Translations under genes and position numbers: made by a program
Part shown: positions 50,193 through 59,406 of the stretch, piece by piece
Layout of the letters: every line of letters starts with the position of its first letter
How positions within the stretch are numbered: position 1 is the first letter of the stretch
Notes under the pieces: model-generated
The model's input: the letters and a program-made list of their open reading frames with translations, nothing else
The model's database searches: none
Told to the model about the DNA's origin: nothing
Assembly: GCF_017744045.1 (NCBI RefSeq)
Contig: NZ_JAGHRD010000013.1
Reading direction: 5' to 3' (one strand)
Length of the DNA: 64,000 nucleotides
Source of the DNA: Pelagimonas sp017744045
Lineage (GTDB): Bacteria > Pseudomonadota > Alphaproteobacteria > Rhodobacterales > Rhodobacteraceae

Positions 50193-51776
50193 ATGGATAT
50201 CGGAACCATTTCGCTTGTTTTGTTGCTGGGCATGCTCTTGCTCTTGGCCATTGGGATGCCGTTGGGGTTTGCCTCGGGCTTTTTGGCCGTGGTTGTCATG
50301 GTGATGAAGTTTGGCCCTGACCTGCTGTTCAGCAATTTCGGGACCGGGCCTTTGAACCTGTTAGGGCAGCGGATCTACGGGATTACCACCAGTTATGTCC
50401 TTGTTTCCGTGCCGCTTTTCATATTCATGGCGAACCTTTTGGAGCGCTCGGGCATTGCGCGCGACATGTATGACACGCTTGAGGCCTGGATGAACCGCAC
50501 ACGCGGCGGGATCGCAGTGGTCACAGCTCTGATGGCTGTGGTGATGGCGGCCATGTCGGGTATTATCGGCGGTGAAGTCGTCCTGCTTGGGTTGATCGCG
50601 CTGCCGCAGATGCTGCGCCTTGGCTATGACCAAAACCTCGCGATTGGCACGATTTGCGCCTCGGGGTCTTTGGGCACCATGATCCCGCCGTCGATCGTTT
50701 TGATCTTTTATGGCCTGATCACGGACACAAGCATTCACGCGTTGTTCCAAGCGGCCTTTGTTCCCGGATTCATTCTGGCGGTGTGCTACATCGCCTATAT
50801 CCTGATCCGCACCAATCTGAAACCGTCTCTGGCCCCTCTGCCCGAACCAAAGGACACGGATCTGACCAGTTGGCAGAAAAGCATCTATGGCGTTGCGCTC
50901 ATTGTGATGATCGTTGGCGTGGCTGCAACCATCATGGTGGCGCGAGGCCTTTACCTGAACGCTTTTGACCTGATCGAAACCGATACTGGCGGGACTACAT
51001 CCGGGTTCATTACCAAGGCTGCGGTGCTTGCCACGCTATGTGGCTCGGTCCTGTGGTTCGCCATCGGGCGTGAGAACACCGTGGCCGCCTGGGCCAATGG
51101 CAAAGGCATGGTGGCCCCGCTGCTTATCGTCTTTGTGGTGTTGGGATCGATCTATGGTGGCATCACCGGGATCACCGAGGCAGCCGGGATCGGGGCCATG
51201 GCAGTGCTGCTTTTGATCATCCTGCGTGGCGAATTCTCTTGGGCCTTGCTGCGCGAAGCCTCAATGCGGACTTTCAAATCCACCGGAACCATCATGTGGG
51301 TCACCATTGGTGCGACAGCTCTGGCCGGCGCTTACACGCTCGCAGGTGGGCCAAGCTTTGTGGCGAATTTGATCGTCGGGCTGGACTTGCCGACCTTGGG
51401 TGTCCTGCTGATCATGATGTTGGTTTTCCTCTTTATGGGGGCGTTCATGGACTGGACCGGCATCGTGCTGCTGGTCATGCCCGTCTTCCTTCCTATCGTG
51501 CTGAAACTGCCCTGGGATGAGCTGGGCATCACTGGCGGGTTGGACAGCCGTTTGGCCGTACAGGTTTGGTTTGGCGTGCTGTTTTGCGTGAATATGCAGG
51601 TCAGCTTTTTGTCACCGCCCTTTGGTGGCGCGGCCTTTTACCTGAAATCGGTGGCCCCGCCGCACATCACGCTGCCGGATATCTTCAAGAGCTTCCTGCC
51701 GTTTATCGGAATCCAGATCATGGTTCTGATGCTGATCCTGCTGGTGCCGCAAATCACCACCCTATTCCTCCACTAA
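50193..51776 (+). CDS. TRAP transporter large permease DctM-like
   Basis: A 527-residue membrane protein with the DctM pattern: GMPLGFASGFLAVVVM, then SVPLFIFMANLLERSGIARDMYDTLEAWM, GIIGGEVVLLGLIALPQMLRLGYDQNLAIGTICASGSLGTMIPPSIVLIFYG, and GAFMDWTGIVLLVMPVFLPI. It carries out Na+-driven solute uptake with DctP and DctQ. The central loop of about 60 residues (from 225) makes it longer than the 430-residue norm. It starts 21 bases after dctQ. Confidence 0.92.
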   Translation: MDIGTISLVLLLGMLLLLAIGMPLGFASGFLAVVVMVMKFGPDLLFSNFGTGPLNLLGQRIYGITTSYVLVSVPLFIFMANLLERSGIARDMYDTLEAWMNRTRGGIAVVTALMAVVMAAMSGIIGGEVVLLGLIALPQMLRLGYDQNLAIGTICASGSLGTMIPPSIVLIFYGLITDTSIHALFQAAFVPGFILAVCYIAYILIRTNLKPSLAPLPEPKDTDLTSWQKSIYGVALIVMIVGVAATIMVARGLYLNAFDLIETDTGGTTSGFITKAAVLATLCGSVLWFAIGRENTVAAWANGKGMVAPLLIVFVVLGSIYGGITGITEAAGIGAMAVLLLIILRGEFSWALLREASMRTFKSTGTIMWVTIGATALAGAYTLAGGPSFVANLIVGLDLPTLGVLLIMMLVFLFMGAFMDWTGIVLLVMPVFLPIVLKLPWDELGITGGLDSRLAVQVWFGVLFCVNMQVSFLSPPFGGAAFYLKSVAPPHITLPDIFKSFLPFIGIQIMVLMLILLVPQITTLFLH

Positions 51777-51798
51777 TCTTTGTCGGAGCATCCATAGA

Positions 51799-53070
51799 AT
51801 GACTGCGCCCTTGATCGATCCTGACCGCATCGAAGCGGATTACCTGATCGAAACCGCCTTTGACCCCATGCAAGCAGCCGAAATCATGGCGGGTGAGCAA
51901 TCATCGGGCACGTTTATCTCTGTTCCGGGGGAAACGCCGGAATTGAAAAAACGGTCAGCCGCGCGGGTCGAGCGTTTGACGGTCTATGACAGCGTGGCCC
52001 AGCCGACTTTGCCCGGGGCCGGACAGCCAAACGCTGGGGGCGGACCCTGGCAGCGGGCCAAGGTGACCTTGTCCTGGCCGATCGAAAACCTTGGCGCGTC
52101 CTTGCCAAACCTGATTGCCACCATTGCGGGGAACTTGTTTGAACTCAAACCTTTCTCGGGCCTGAGATTGGTTGATCTGCGATTGCCGCGGGCTTTTGCG
52201 CAGAAATATGCCGGGCCGCAATTCGGGATGGAGGGCACGCGGCGATTGGCTGGCGTGCATGGTCGCCCGCTGATCGGAACCATCATCAAGCCCAGTGTCG
52301 GCCTGACGGTTGAGGATACGGCGGCCATGGTTGACCAGCTCTGCGCCGGCGGCATTGATTTCATCAAGGATGACGAGTTGCAGGCGGATGGCCCGGCTTG
52401 CCCGTTTGATGCCCGGGTCAAGGCGGTGATGGCGGTGGTCAATCGCCATGCGGATCGCACCGGCAAAAAGCCTATGGTGGCGTTTAACCTGACCGGCGAC
52501 ATGGACGACATGCGCCGTCATCATGACCTTGTCCTGGCGGAAGGGGGCACATGCATCATGGCCAGCCTGACAGCCGTGGGCATGGCCGGCATGATCGAGT
52601 TGCGCCGACATAGTCAATTGCCAATCCACGCCCATCGTTGCGGCTGGGGCGCGCTGACACGCGAGCCGATGTTGGGGTGGTCCTATCCGGCCTGGTCCAA
52701 GCTTTGGCGGCTGGCCGGGGCGGACCACATGCATGTCAACGGGCTTGAGAACAAGTTTTCGGAAGCAGATGACAGTGTCATCGCCTCAGCCCGCTCGCTC
52801 AGTGAACCGCTCTTCGAGGAAGCCCCCATGCGCGCCGTTCCGGTGTTTTCCTCGGGCCAGACCGTCCGTCAGGCGTCAGGCACATTGCAGGCCGTTGGCT
52901 CCCCCGATCTGATTGTGACCGCTGGGGGCGGCGTTGTTGCCCATCCTGATGGTATTGCGGCTGGCGTGACCGCCATGTGCGAGGCTTGGGATGCGGCGGC
53001 GGCGGGGGTTGATCTGCCAACCTATGCCCAAGATCATCCGGCGCTGGCCGCTGCTTTATCTTTGTATTGA
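51799..53070 (+). CDS. RuBisCO-like protein, probable 3-oxo-isoapionate-4-phosphate processing enzyme (OiaT or OiaX type)
   Basis: A 423-residue RuBisCO large-chain-like protein (RLP). The substrate lysine region GTIIKPSVGL (Lys164) and the metal site FIKDDE (carbamylated Lys190, Asp192, Glu193) are intact, as is the HAHRCGWGALTR block around residue 275; the loop-6 lysine region is changed (FSSGQTVRQASG), so CO2 fixation is not expected. RLPs beside a DUF1537 kinase and an ApnO-like dehydrogenase act in D-apionate breakdown: OiaX decarboxylates 3-oxo-isoapionate 4-phosphate and OiaT hydrolyses it after internal carboxyl transfer. No erythrulose-phosphate isomerase genes lie nearby, which slightly favours the OiaT type. 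The reaction assignment rests on context. Confidence 0.75.
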   Translation: MTAPLIDPDRIEADYLIETAFDPMQAAEIMAGEQSSGTFISVPGETPELKKRSAARVERLTVYDSVAQPTLPGAGQPNAGGGPWQRAKVTLSWPIENLGASLPNLIATIAGNLFELKPFSGLRLVDLRLPRAFAQKYAGPQFGMEGTRRLAGVHGRPLIGTIIKPSVGLTVEDTAAMVDQLCAGGIDFIKDDELQADGPACPFDARVKAVMAVVNRHADRTGKKPMVAFNLTGDMDDMRRHHDLVLAEGGTCIMASLTAVGMAGMIELRRHSQLPIHAHRCGWGALTREPMLGWSYPAWSKLWRLAGADHMHVNGLENKFSEADDSVIASARSLSEPLFEEAPMRAVPVFSSGQTVRQASGTLQAVGSPDLIVTAGGGVVAHPDGIAAGVTAMCEAWDAAAAGVDLPTYAQDHPALAAALSLY

Positions 53071-53080
53071 GGATCAACCA

Positions 53081-54433
53081 GTGGCCCCTCTGATCACATA
53101 TTACGGCGATGATTTTACTGGTGCTTCTGCGGTGATGGAGGTGCTGAGCTTTGCTGGCATCCCGACCATGCTGTTCATGGATGTGCCGAATGCCGAGGTT
53201 TTGGCCGATTACCCCGATGTTCAGGCGATTGGTGTCGCCGGGATTGCCCGTTCCAAGGATCCAGACTGGATGCAGCAAAACTTGCCGCCGGTCTTTGCCG
53301 CGCTCGACGCGCTGGGCGCGCCGATCTTGCATTACAAGACCTGTTCGACCTTTGATTCCGCGCCCCATATCGGATCGATTGGCAAAGCAACTGAACTGGG
53401 GCGGCAGGTGCGCGATACGGCGTGGATTCCTCTGGTCGTTGGCGCTCCGGCCATCGGGCGATACCAGGCGTTTGGCAATCTCTTTGCCAAAGCTGGCGAG
53501 CGATGCTTTCGACTGGATCGCCATCCAGTTATGTCGCGCCATCCGGTCACTCCGATGGATGAGGCGGACCTTGGGTGCCACCTGTCGCATCAGACTGACC
53601 TGTCGGTGGGTGTTGTGTCTTTGGCAGAGATGAAATCGGGCAATTCGGATGTCGCCATTGCGCGCAATCTGGCCCAAGGGGCCGACATAATTGCGCTTGA
53701 TGTTGTCGATGATGAAACCCTGGCTGAAGCCGGACGATTGATCTGGCAAGAGGGGCAAGAGCCTGGCTTTGCGGTTGGGTCTCAGGGCGTTGAATACGCG
53801 CTGGTTGCCCATTGGATCAATCAGGGCCGTCTGCCTGCAAGGCCGGACCTCCCCAGTTTGGCCCCGGTGGATCAGCTCTTTGCCGTGTCGGCTTCGGTTG
53901 CGCCCACGACGGCTGACCAGATTGCCTATGCGGAAAGTCACGGGCTCATCTATGTGCCTTTTGATGCCTCGACAGCTGTCGACGCAAACCTCCTAGCTCA
54001 GGAGCAAGAGCGCGCGCTGAAAGCAAGCCTCAAGGCGCTGTCGGAGGGGCAGGATGTCATCGTTGCCTCGGCACGGGGGCCGGATGATCCGGCGGTGGCG
54101 CGGATGGTTGCAGCGGCAGAGCAAGCCAGAACGTCGCTCAGCGATGCGCGCGACCGGCTTGGCGCAGCCTTGGGGCAATTGGTGGCACAAATCCGGGTGG
54201 CAACCGGCCTGCCAAGGATCGCCATCGGCGGCGGTGATACCTCGGGCCATGCTCTGACATCGCTCGGGGCCGAAGCCCTGTCTGCAGTCGCGCCATTGGC
54301 CCCCGGCGGGCCGCTTTGCCGCGTTCATACACGCGCCAATCCACAAATCGACGGGCTGGAAGTAGCGCTGAAGGGCGGTCAGATCGGTGATCCCGACTTT
54401 TTCGTGCGCACCAAGACCGGTTGCCACAGCTGA
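53081..54433 (+). CDS. Four-carbon acid sugar kinase family (DUF1537), probable 3-oxo-isoapionate kinase
   Basis: A 450-residue kinase of the DUF1537 family. The N-terminal YYGDDFTGASAVMEVL motif binds substrate and the C-terminal GGGDTSGHALTSLG block binds nucleotide. The GTG start at 53081 follows TGAGGA and lies 10 bases after the RLP stop codon; an ATG at 52991 lies inside the RLP gene. In the apionate route the family member OiaK phosphorylates 3-oxo-isoapionate, making the substrate of the RLP encoded just upstream. Other DUF1537 kinases act on tetronates, so the exact substrate is inferred. Confidence 0.78.
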   Translation: MAPLITYYGDDFTGASAVMEVLSFAGIPTMLFMDVPNAEVLADYPDVQAIGVAGIARSKDPDWMQQNLPPVFAALDALGAPILHYKTCSTFDSAPHIGSIGKATELGRQVRDTAWIPLVVGAPAIGRYQAFGNLFAKAGERCFRLDRHPVMSRHPVTPMDEADLGCHLSHQTDLSVGVVSLAEMKSGNSDVAIARNLAQGADIIALDVVDDETLAEAGRLIWQEGQEPGFAVGSQGVEYALVAHWINQGRLPARPDLPSLAPVDQLFAVSASVAPTTADQIAYAESHGLIYVPFDASTAVDANLLAQEQERALKASLKALSEGQDVIVASARGPDDPAVARMVAAAEQARTSLSDARDRLGAALGQLVAQIRVATGLPRIAIGGGDTSGHALTSLGAEALSAVAPLAPGGPLCRVHTRANPQIDGLEVALKGGQIGDPDFFVRTKTGCHS

Positions 54434-54483
54434 ACACTGGAACAAGGCCCGAAAGCCGGGCCAGATTGATAAGGAGAAACAAA

Positions 54484-55320
54484 ATGACAACTGTCGCGCT
54501 ATTTGGGGCCGGGGGAAAAATGGGTGTCCGGCTGGCCACCAATCTTGCCAAATCCGATTACGAAACCCTGCATGTCGAAGTCAGCCCCCAAGGTCAGGCC
54601 CGCCTGAAAGAGGAAACCGGGCTGGACTGCATCGATCAGGCCGAGGCGCTGGATCGGGCTGACGTTGTCATTCTGGCGGTTCCGGATCGGCTGATTGGCA
54701 AGGTCCTGTCAGGTTTTGTCGCAGATCTGAAACCAGGTACGGCCGTGATCATGCTGGACGCCGCCGCGCCCTATGCCGGGACATTGCCCGAGCGTTCGGA
54801 TGTGACCTATTTCGTCGCCCATCCTTGCCATCCGCCCTTGTTCAATGATGAAACTGAGCCGGACGCCAAAAAGGATTATTTCGGCGGGATCGCGGCCAAG
54901 CAACATATCGTCTGTGCCTTGGCGCAGGGGCCCGAGGAGCATTATCAAATCTGCGAAGATATCGCGCGCGCCTTTTACGCGCCGGTCATGCGGGCGCATC
55001 GCTGTTCGGTTGAGCAATTGGCGATCCTTGAACCTGCCTTGTCCGAATCCGTTGGCGCCACCTTTGCCAAGGCGCTTGCAGACGCAACCCAGGCGGCGGC
55101 AGACCGGGGTATCCCGTATCAAGCCGCCGAAGATTTCATGCTGGGCCATCTGACAGTCCTGCTGGCCGTGGCCTTTGGTCATCAACCGGGGGGCAAATTG
55201 TCGGATGGGTGCCTGTTGGCCATTAAGGAAGCCGAGCCGGTTATTTTCAAGGATGGGTGGCTGGACAGGATCTTTGATCCTGCCAGTGTCAAAGCCTCGG
55301 TTGAATCCATCTGCCGGTAA
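54484..55320 (+). CDS. NAD(P)-binding dehydrogenase, probable D-apionate oxidoisomerase (ApnO-like)
   Basis: A 278-residue Rossmann dehydrogenase starting TTVALFGAGGKMGVRLATNL. The mid region VMLDAAAPYAG...YFVAHPCHPPLFNDE and the C-terminal helical block (LAILEPALSESVGATFAKALADATQAAADRGIPYQAAEDFMLGHLTVLLAVAFG) fit the phosphogluconate-dehydrogenase-C-like family that includes ApnO. ApnO oxidises and rearranges D-apionate to 3-oxo-isoapionate, which would feed the kinase and RLP. AAGGAG lies nine bases upstream of the ATG. It is the last gene of the cluster; a terminator follows. Confidence 0.72.
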   Translation: MTTVALFGAGGKMGVRLATNLAKSDYETLHVEVSPQGQARLKEETGLDCIDQAEALDRADVVILAVPDRLIGKVLSGFVADLKPGTAVIMLDAAAPYAGTLPERSDVTYFVAHPCHPPLFNDETEPDAKKDYFGGIAAKQHIVCALAQGPEEHYQICEDIARAFYAPVMRAHRCSVEQLAILEPALSESVGATFAKALADATQAAADRGIPYQAAEDFMLGHLTVLLAVAFGHQPGGKLSDGCLLAIKEAEPVIFKDGWLDRIFDPASVKASVESICR

Positions 55321-55674
55321 GGCGGTAGGGTTTGATGCTTGGGGATCGTGGGTGGAAGCCTTCCTTTCACTTTTCTCGGCCAGATGATCGTTGAATGTCC
55401 ACTTCTAAAGTCGTGGCGGGCTGGACCTCCGACACCGCCGCGCCTTGAAATTCCATTGCTATACTCAAAGCCGTCAGGGGACTGGCGGCTTTGTTGTATC
55501 TTGTTCCGCTTACCAAAACTGCATTGTCCGCGCAGTTTAGGCGCGGGCTGACATCGCCCGCGCCGCACCATGACAGCCAATCCTCTACGAGGGACAGGAT
55601 ACGTTTTTACAAAGCCAGATCTTTGACCTACTCTTTTGAACCAATGCCTATCCCTAGGCGGTTCAGGAGGCAAA
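55321..55674 (+). other. Intergenic region before hupT
   Basis: The 354-base gap has no credible gene. It contains the terminator at 55467-55497. I see no clear sigma-54 (-24/-12) box; TTGACC (55623-55628) with GCCTAT about 17 bases on is a weak sigma-70-like candidate. AGGAGG (55665-55670) is the hupT ribosome-binding site. Confidence 0.45.
55467..55497 (+). terminator. Terminator of the TRAP-RLP operon
   Basis: AAAGCCGTCAG (55467-55477) pairs with CTGGCGGCTTT (55482-55492) with one G-U and a 4-base loop, followed by TTGTTGT. Confidence 0.7.
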
Positions 55675-56982
55675 GTGGCTGAAGAAGCTACAAAATTCGG
55701 AGAGGAAGCATGGGTTGATGTCCTTGAGGCCGTCGACAAGACCTATGCCGAATTGATCGATTACCAGGAGCAGCTCGAGGCGCGGAACTCTGAGCTAACG
55801 CTTCTGCGCTCCTTTCTGTCTTCGGTGATGTCGTCGATCCATGACTTTCTTGTGGTGACCGAGCGGGATTGCCGCATCACTGATGCAAATGCCTCCTTCT
55901 GTGCGGCCATCGGGCTTGAGAGTGACGCGGTGATTGGCCGAAATGTTACCGACTTCATGTGCGAGACGGACCGCCAGCCCCTCTTGCATATGTTACAAGC
56001 AGTGCTGACCGCGAAAACCGGGGCAACGGTCGAGGCGGATCTGGCCACCGAAAACGGGCCGGACCCGGTTGAGTTCAAAATTGCACCACGGTTGGACCGG
56101 CGAAAACGGGTCATCGGGGTCGTTCTGACCGGGCGCCCCCTTGGTGAACTCAGGCGCGCCTTTTCAGATCTTGAGGAAAGCCATGAAGAACTAAAGCAGG
56201 CGCAGGGGCAGCTTGTCCGCAACGAAAAACTGGCCTCGCTTGGTCGCCTTCTTGCCGGTGTGGCGCATGAGCTGAACAATCCGATCAGCTTTGTCTATGC
56301 CAACACCCATGCCCTAGAGAAATACCTGGACCGGTTCGAAACCTACTTTGAAAAGGTGCAGGCCGGGGCCTCGCGTGCTGAGTTGATTGAGCTGCGAAAG
56401 ACGTTGAAATTGGACCGCGACCTGAAAAACCTGCGCACCGCCATTGAAGGCGCGCGCGACGGCTCCGAGCGGGTGCGCAGCATCGTCGAAGACCTGCGAC
56501 GCCTGTCCTCGGATGGGTCTGGTGAATTCGCCATGTTCGATCTGGTCGAGACAGCGCAAATGTCGGCAGATTGGGTCAAGCGTGGCATCAAGTCAGACTT
56601 TGAAATCAAAGTCGAAGGTGTTGACAGATGCATGGCCTATGGCCGTCGTGGACATATCCAACAGGTGATCATGAACCTGGTGCAAAACGCCGTCGACGCG
56701 GTGACGGATGTTCAGGATGCAACCGTCATGCTCAACCTCAACCTAGAGGAAGGGCGTGCCATTTTGACGGTCAGCGACAATGGTCCCGGCATCCCTGATG
56801 AGGTCAGGACCAAGATTTTCGACCCGTTTTTCACAACAAAAGAGGTGGGAGACGGAACCGGACTTGGCCTGTCGATTTCTCACAAAATTGCCGAAGAGCA
56901 TGGCGGGGCACTGACCCTGGAGACTGCCGTGGAACGCGGCGCGTGCTTTCGTCTGGAACTGCCGGTCAAGGGGACCTCATGA
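55675..56982 (+). CDS. hupT: Hydrogenase-regulating sensor histidine kinase HupT
   Basis: A 435-residue soluble kinase. A coiled coil (about 20-50) leads into a PAS domain (55-155). The H-box is GVAHELNNPISFVYAN with phosphoacceptor His198; N-box VIMNLVQNAVDAV, G1 DNGPGIP and G2 GTGLGLSIS complete the ATPase. In R. capsulatus HupT phosphorylates the NtrC-type regulator HupR to hold hupSL off, and HupUV relieves this when H2 is present. The start is GTG 55675, chosen for AGGAGG five bases upstream. It overlaps hupU by four bases. No hupR is visible; it probably lies right of the window. Confidence 0.92.
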   Translation: MAEEATKFGEEAWVDVLEAVDKTYAELIDYQEQLEARNSELTLLRSFLSSVMSSIHDFLVVTERDCRITDANASFCAAIGLESDAVIGRNVTDFMCETDRQPLLHMLQAVLTAKTGATVEADLATENGPDPVEFKIAPRLDRRKRVIGVVLTGRPLGELRRAFSDLEESHEELKQAQGQLVRNEKLASLGRLLAGVAHELNNPISFVYANTHALEKYLDRFETYFEKVQAGASRAELIELRKTLKLDRDLKNLRTAIEGARDGSERVRSIVEDLRRLSSDGSGEFAMFDLVETAQMSADWVKRGIKSDFEIKVEGVDRCMAYGRRGHIQQVIMNLVQNAVDAVTDVQDATVMLNLNLEEGRAILTVSDNGPGIPDEVRTKIFDPFFTTKEVGDGTGLGLSISHKIAEEHGGALTLETAVERGACFRLELPVKGTS

Positions 56983-57971
56983 ACATACTTTGGCTTCAAT
57001 CCGCCGGATGCGGCGGCTGCACCATGTCCACGCTCTGTGCCGAAAGCCCAAACGTCCTGGACCTGTTGGACGGGGCGGGGATCTCGTTCCTGTGGCATCC
57101 ATCGCTAAGCATCGAAACCGGGGCTGAGGTGCGCAAGCTTTTGCAACAGGTGGAGAGCGGCGAGCAACCCTTGGACGTTCTATGTGTCGAAGGTTCGATT
57201 GTGCGGGGGCCAAATGGCACGGGCAAGTTTCACATTCTGGCGGGAACGGGGCGGTCGATGTTGGACTGGGTGCAAAGCCTGGCTCAAAAGGCGAAATATG
57301 TTGTGGCAGTGGGCACTTGCGCCACCTATGGCGGTGTCACGTCGAGCGGCGAGAACCCGACAGATGCCGTCGGCGTACAATATGAAGGATCACATCGCGG
57401 CGGGGCCTTGCCTGCGGATTTCACCAGCGCCGGGGGGATGCCGGTGATCAATATTGCAGGCTGCCCGACGCATCCGGATTGGGTGACGGAAACCCTGTTA
57501 CTGCTGGCAGCGGGTGAGTTGACAGAGCAGTCGCTTGACGGGTTCGGGCGGCCAAAATTCTATGCAGATCACCTTGTCCATCATGCATGCCCCAAAAACG
57601 AATTTTACGAATACAAGGCCAGCGCCACCAAGCTTTCGGAAATTGGCTGCATGATGGAGCATCTGGGCTGTGTCGGGACGCAAGCGGTCGGCGATTGCAA
57701 TATCCGCAGTTGGAACGGCGAGGGGAGCTGTACCCGCGCGGGATATCCCTGCATCAATTGCACCGCGCCCGAGTTTGAAGAACCCGGGCACAAATTCACC
57801 GAAACGCCGAAGTTTGCCGGTATCCCCGTTGGTCTGCCCTCTGACATGCCCAAAGCGTGGTTTATGGCTTTGGCTAGTCTATCCAAAGCCGCCACGCCGC
57901 ATCGCATCGGCGTCAATGCCACCTCTGACCGTATCACTGTGCCGCCAAGTCTGAAGGGCCCCAAGGAATGA
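56979..57971 (+). CDS. hupU: Regulatory (H2-sensing) hydrogenase small subunit HupU
   Basis: A 330-residue small subunit of the cytoplasmic sensor [NiFe]-hydrogenase. Cys11 and Cys14 of QSAGCGGCTMSTLC start the proximal-cluster ligands; further cluster ligands are in VGTCATYGG, INIAGCPTHPDW and the C-terminal Cys-rich part (CTRAGYPCINCTAPEF). There is no Tat signal peptide or membrane anchor, unlike HupS, so the protein stays in the cytosol as expected for the HupUV/HoxBC sensors. Overlaps hupT and hupV by four bases each. Confidence 0.93.
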   Translation: MNILWLQSAGCGGCTMSTLCAESPNVLDLLDGAGISFLWHPSLSIETGAEVRKLLQQVESGEQPLDVLCVEGSIVRGPNGTGKFHILAGTGRSMLDWVQSLAQKAKYVVAVGTCATYGGVTSSGENPTDAVGVQYEGSHRGGALPADFTSAGGMPVINIAGCPTHPDWVTETLLLLAAGELTEQSLDGFGRPKFYADHLVHHACPKNEFYEYKASATKLSEIGCMMEHLGCVGTQAVGDCNIRSWNGEGSCTRAGYPCINCTAPEFEEPGHKFTETPKFAGIPVGLPSDMPKAWFMALASLSKAATPHRIGVNATSDRITVPPSLKGPKE

Positions 57972-59398
57972 CGCAGAAATCGCTTCTTGTTGGTCCGTTC
58001 AATCGGGTCGAAGGGGATCTTGAGATCAAACTGGATGTGTCGGATGGGCGCGTGACAGCCGCCTATGCCAACTCACCTTTGTTTCGGGGGTTTGAACGTA
58101 TTTTGCTGGGCAAAGCACCGACCGAGGCGTTGACGATCACTCCGCGCATTTGCGGCATCTGCTCGATCAGCCAGTCCGCCGCGGCAGCGCGGGCCTTGGC
58201 GCATGCCGCGGGGGCGCAACCGTCTTTGCAGGGCGAAAAGGTTGCCACATTGCTGCACGCAGTTGAAAACCTTGCTGATCATATCACTCATTTCAATCTG
58301 TTTTTCATGCCGGATTTCACCCGTCCCAATTACGAAGGACAGGCCTGGTTTGATCGCGCGGTTGCGCGGTTCACCGCGATGAAAGGGTCGGGCCTGCGTC
58401 AGGCGGTCGAGGCGCGGGCCGAACTGTTTCATATTGTTGGCCTACTGGGTGGGAAATGGCCCCACACGCTTGCCATCCAGCCCGGCGGCGCAACCCGCGC
58501 CCCATCGCAACGGGACAAGATCCGCATCGGCGCAGACCTCAACGCCTTTCGCCGCTACCTGGAAACGGATTTGTTTGGGGCAAAGCTTGAGAGCTTTGTC
58601 GAGGTGAAAACCCGCGATGAGTTGGACGCCTGGACCACCGGGGATGTCGGTCTGTTTCTGGAAATCTCACGCGATTTAAAGTTGGATCAACTTGGGGTCG
58701 GGCAGGGGCGTTATTTATCCTTCGGGGCGTATCCCTCTGCTGATGGGGTGATCTTTCGGCAGGGGATTTGGCAGGATGGTAAGTTGGGCACGTTTGATCC
58801 GGCCGCCATTACCGAAGATCTCAGCCATGCCTGGATGCTGGGTGATACACAGCATCCAAGATCAGGGCAGACCGCGCCGGATACTCTGATGCGCGACGCG
58901 GCCTATAGCTGGTGCAAAGCCCCGAGATTGGCGGGGGATGTCTTTGAAACCGGGGCCTTGGCGCGCCAGATCATCGACGGGCATCCTCTTGCTGTTGATC
59001 TTGCCAAGGAAGGCAGCGTTCGCGCGCGCATCATCGGTCGCCTTCTCGAAATCGCGCGCACGCAGATTGCTTTGGAGGCTCTGCTGCAAGAGATCGATCC
59101 CAAACAGAGCTTTATGGAGTTGGTGAACATCCCACAAAACGGCGAAGGGGTTGGTCTGGTCGAAGCGGCACGCGGTGCGCTGGGCCATTGGGTACGTTTC
59201 GAAAAAGGTGAAATCATCTCGTATCAGATCATCGCGCCCACCACCTGGAACTTCAGCCCGCGCGACGCCCAAGGCGTACCAGGCCCGGTCGAGGCTGCGC
59301 TGGTCGGGGCCCCCGTGGCCGAGGGCGAGGAAACGCCAATCAGCGTCCAGCACATCGTACGCAGCTATGACCCTTGCATGGTCTGCACCGTTCATTGA
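57968..59398 (+). CDS. hupV: Regulatory (H2-sensing) hydrogenase large subunit HupV
   Basis: A 476-residue large subunit. The L1 nickel motif is RICGIC (Cys62, Cys65) and the L2 motif DPCMVCTVH (Cys470, Cys473) lies at the very end. The chain stops at His476, so there is no C-terminal extension for a maturation protease to remove, a known trait of sensor hydrogenases. With HupU it senses H2 and signals to HupT. It follows hupU with a four-base overlap; hypF starts nine bases after its stop codon. Confidence 0.94.
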   Translation: MTQKSLLVGPFNRVEGDLEIKLDVSDGRVTAAYANSPLFRGFERILLGKAPTEALTITPRICGICSISQSAAAARALAHAAGAQPSLQGEKVATLLHAVENLADHITHFNLFFMPDFTRPNYEGQAWFDRAVARFTAMKGSGLRQAVEARAELFHIVGLLGGKWPHTLAIQPGGATRAPSQRDKIRIGADLNAFRRYLETDLFGAKLESFVEVKTRDELDAWTTGDVGLFLEISRDLKLDQLGVGQGRYLSFGAYPSADGVIFRQGIWQDGKLGTFDPAAITEDLSHAWMLGDTQHPRSGQTAPDTLMRDAAYSWCKAPRLAGDVFETGALARQIIDGHPLAVDLAKEGSVRARIIGRLLEIARTQIALEALLQEIDPKQSFMELVNIPQNGEGVGLVEAARGALGHWVRFEKGEIISYQIIAPTTWNFSPRDAQGVPGPVEAALVGAPVAEGEETPISVQHIVRSYDPCMVCTVH

Positions 59399-59406
59399 CG
59401 AAAGTG

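Noticed and set aside
52799..53941. 380-codon minus-strand open frame over the RLP and kinase genes
   Set aside because: Antisense to two clear coding genes, with no recognisable domain.
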